Below, piece after piece: positions 62,590 through 64,000 of a stretch of 64,000 nt of DNA; positions within the stretch are counted from its first letter, which is position 1, and each line of letters begins with the position of its first letter. The position numbers were made by a program, and so were the translations under genes. Below the pieces are notes generated by a model, which was not told where the DNA came from, searched no databases, and was given only the letters and a program-made list of their open reading frames with translations. This DNA is from Aliiroseovarius pelagivivens (lineage in GTDB: Bacteria > Pseudomonadota > Alphaproteobacteria > Rhodobacterales > Rhodobacteraceae), in NCBI RefSeq assembly GCF_900302485.1, contig NZ_OMOI01000002.1:682001-746000 (forward strand), read 5' to 3'.

Positions 62590-63216
62590 TTACCCGATCA
62601 GAGACCCGATGACGCCCGGCAATTCGTCGGGCGTTTTTACATGGGCATCCGCGTCTGACAGATCGTCCTGCCCGCCATAGCCCCAGCCCACTGCGATGAA
62701 CGCCATATTGTTGGCGCGCGCCGCTTTCAGGTCGTAATGCCGATCCCCGATCATCACACAGCGTGCGGGATCAACCCCGGTGACGGACAGGGCGTGGGCC
62801 AACAGCTCGGCCTTGTCGTTGCGGGTGCCGTCCAGCTCGGGTCCGAATTCGTGGATCATGTGTTGGGACAGACCGAAATGCGCGGTGATCTTGCGGGCAT
62901 AAGTATGGGGCTTCGCGGTTGCGATGCTCATCTTATGCTGCGCTGCCAGATCTTCCAGCACGCGTGGAATCCCGTCATAGACAGAGCAGTCATACATGCC
63001 GCCGCCGGTGTAATGCCTGCGATAAGCATCCAATGCAGCTTCCGGATCGGGGGCGCCAAGCCTTTCGAAGCTCCAGAGCAGAGCAGGGCCGATCACCCAT
63101 TCCAGATCATCTGCGCTGGGGGCGGGCAGCCCAAGATCGTTCAGCGCCTTGATCACGCTGCCAGTGATGCCCGGCTTGGGATCGGCCAGCGTGCCGTCCA
63201 GATCCCAAAAGATCAT
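62590..63216 (-). CDS. HAD-family hydrolase (phosphoglycolate phosphatase-like)
   Basis: This 208-residue HAD hydrolase has motif I IFWDLDGTLADPKPGITGSV with the nucleophilic Asp, motif II in SIATAKPHTYA, and motif III/IV MIGDRHYDLKAARANNMAFI with the acidic pair. It resembles Gph-type phosphatases acting on phosphoglycolate or similar small phosphates. The substrate is not proven. It overlaps the upstream gene by 4 bases. Confidence 0.85.
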   Translation of the reverse strand: MIFWDLDGTLADPKPGITGSVIKALNDLGLPAPSADDLEWVIGPALLWSFERLGAPDPEAALDAYRRHYTGGGMYDCSVYDGIPRVLEDLAAQHKMSIATAKPHTYARKITAHFGLSQHMIHEFGPELDGTRNDKAELLAHALSVTGVDPARCVMIGDRHYDLKAARANNMAFIAVGWGYGGQDDLSDADAHVKTPDELPGVIGSLIG

Positions 63217-63566
63217 TGCAGAGGTCTTTTCTCGTCATCAAAGAACGGGGTCATCTGGGCGACGATCACGCTGTTTTCGGCCAAAGCGCGGCCCATCAGC
63301 TTGCGTTCCTCGGCGGGGATGTCGTGGCCTTCGGCCAGACGGTCATCCAGCGATCCGTATCCGCTGACGTCTAGGGGCGCCAAATCAGCCTGCTTCAAAA
63401 TCGCAACTGTTTCGCGCACGGCTTCGGCTTCGTCGACGCCGGATGCATAGCACACCAACGCGGCACCGGTGGCGCCATCAGGCAGCCCGTCATCGTCTTT
63501 CCGCCCCACCTCAACCAGAAGTGTATATACTTTGTGAGGTTTTTTGGTCTTGGTTGTCTTGGTCAT
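63213..63566 (-). CDS. small cytoplasmic protein of unknown function
   Basis: This 117-residue protein starts MTKTTKTKKPHKVYTLLVEV and contains VRETVAILKQADLAPLDVSG and a Gly-Tyr-Gly motif. No signal peptide or membrane segment is seen. It is translationally coupled to the HAD gene (ATGA), so it may act with it. The ribosome binding site is weak and an upstream start would add a hydrophobic stretch. Family not recognised. Confidence 0.65.
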   Translation of the reverse strand: MTKTTKTKKPHKVYTLLVEVGRKDDDGLPDGATGAALVCYASGVDEAEAVRETVAILKQADLAPLDVSGYGSLDDRLAEGHDIPAEERKLMGRALAENSVIVAQMTPFFDDEKRPLQ

Positions 63567-63673
63567 GAAAAAGGCGTGGCAGATCGTCCCGAAAAGCGCA
63601 AGGGACAAACGCAAACAGTTGGCAGCCACTGCCTGCCGGGGTATGTGAATAGAACAGTTTTGGGGAAAACACG

Positions 63674-64000
63674 ATGATTACACAAAGGCTCCGCCACTTG
63701 GCCGCTGTGTGTCTGGCAGTGATTTGTATGACCACCGTGTCATATGCTCAGGCATCTGATTTGGAATTTGTAACGGTCGAGCGACCGCCATTTGCGATGT
63801 CCGATGGGGACGCGCCAACGGGCTTTTCCGTTGATCTGATGACCGCCATCGCCACCGAGATGGGGCAGACCGTCAGTTTCGAGATTGTTGACAGCTTCCC
63901 TGATATGCTGGATCGCGTCGAAAGCATCACCGCAGACGGAGCGATTGCGAACATTTCCATCACCCGCGATCGCGAAGCGCGCATGGATTTCTCGCAACCC
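63674..64000 (+). CDS. periplasmic substrate-binding domain protein, 3' end outside window
   Basis: The first 109 codons are visible. A signal peptide (to about residue 26, ending SYAQA) is followed by a family 3 substrate-binding N-lobe: FVTVERPPFAM, GFSVDLMTAIATEMGQTVSF and IANISITRDREARMDFSQP. Such proteins bind amino acids or other small ligands, alone or fused to a channel or enzyme. The rest lies beyond the window, so the full function is open. Confidence 0.8.
   Translation, partial: MITQRLRHLAAVCLAVICMTTVSYAQASDLEFVTVERPPFAMSDGDAPTGFSVDLMTAIATEMGQTVSFEIVDSFPDMLDRVESITADGAIANISITRDREARMDFSQP

Overview
This 64 kb window is an ordinary-looking chromosomal stretch of a marine alphaproteobacterium, most likely of the Rhodobacterales / Roseobacter group. 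The base composition is evenly GC-rich, most start codons have a GGAG-type ribosome binding site, and operons overlap by ATGA or GTGA. The gene set also fits: a motB-flgE-flgK-flgL-flgI block, a homogentisate operon, a leuC-leuD-x-x-leuB arrangement, paired DUF1538 genes and one tRNA-Pro(CGG). No insertion sequence, phage or CRISPR array was seen.

Layout. 1-5.5 kb: end of a GcvT-type FAD oxidoreductase, a GNAT acetyltransferase, RarD, an RluA-type pseudouridine synthase and a FabH-like ketoacyl synthase. 5.5-11.4 kb: flagellar hook, hook-filament junction, P-ring and stator genes on the minus strand. 11.4-18.2 kb: homogentisate degradation (hmgA, maiA, fahA) with a DHFR-like protein, a metallo-beta-lactamase-fold protein with a degenerate site, an FAD monooxygenase and a tiny DUF2783 protein. 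The last two may form a two-component ring hydroxylase feeding homogentisate into the pathway. 18.2-20.6 kb: a 1-Cys peroxiredoxin and a divergent aldehyde dehydrogenase. 20.7-23.0 kb: a membrane protein pair (DUF1538 x2) with a PII-like and a CBS-domain regulator.

23.1-38.7 kb is the most unusual region: twelve genes on the minus strand. In order of transcription they are a small orphan protein, a large dynamin-like GTPase, a small GTPase, a Roadblock-like protein, a two-domain orphan protein, a second large dynamin-like GTPase, a second small GTPase, a transmembrane Ser/Thr kinase with extracytoplasmic PDZ-like domains, an FHA protein, a PP2C phosphatase and two secreted LysM plus solute-binding-type proteins. 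The parts suggest an envelope-sensing phospho-signalling module coupled to a set of membrane-remodelling GTPases. I know of no described system with this composition, but I could not search.

39.3-64 kb returns to housekeeping: a cytochrome c, tRNA-Pro, a Na/Pi cotransporter, leucine biosynthesis, an MscS channel, then rsfS-rlmH-gpmI-envC-ctpA-rppH, two tandem paralogous exported proteins, rpe, a second degenerate metallo-beta-lactamase-fold protein, a lytic transglycosylase with no visible signal peptide, rnr, dapE, a lipoprotein, a HAD phosphatase and the start of another solute-binding protein cut by the window edge.
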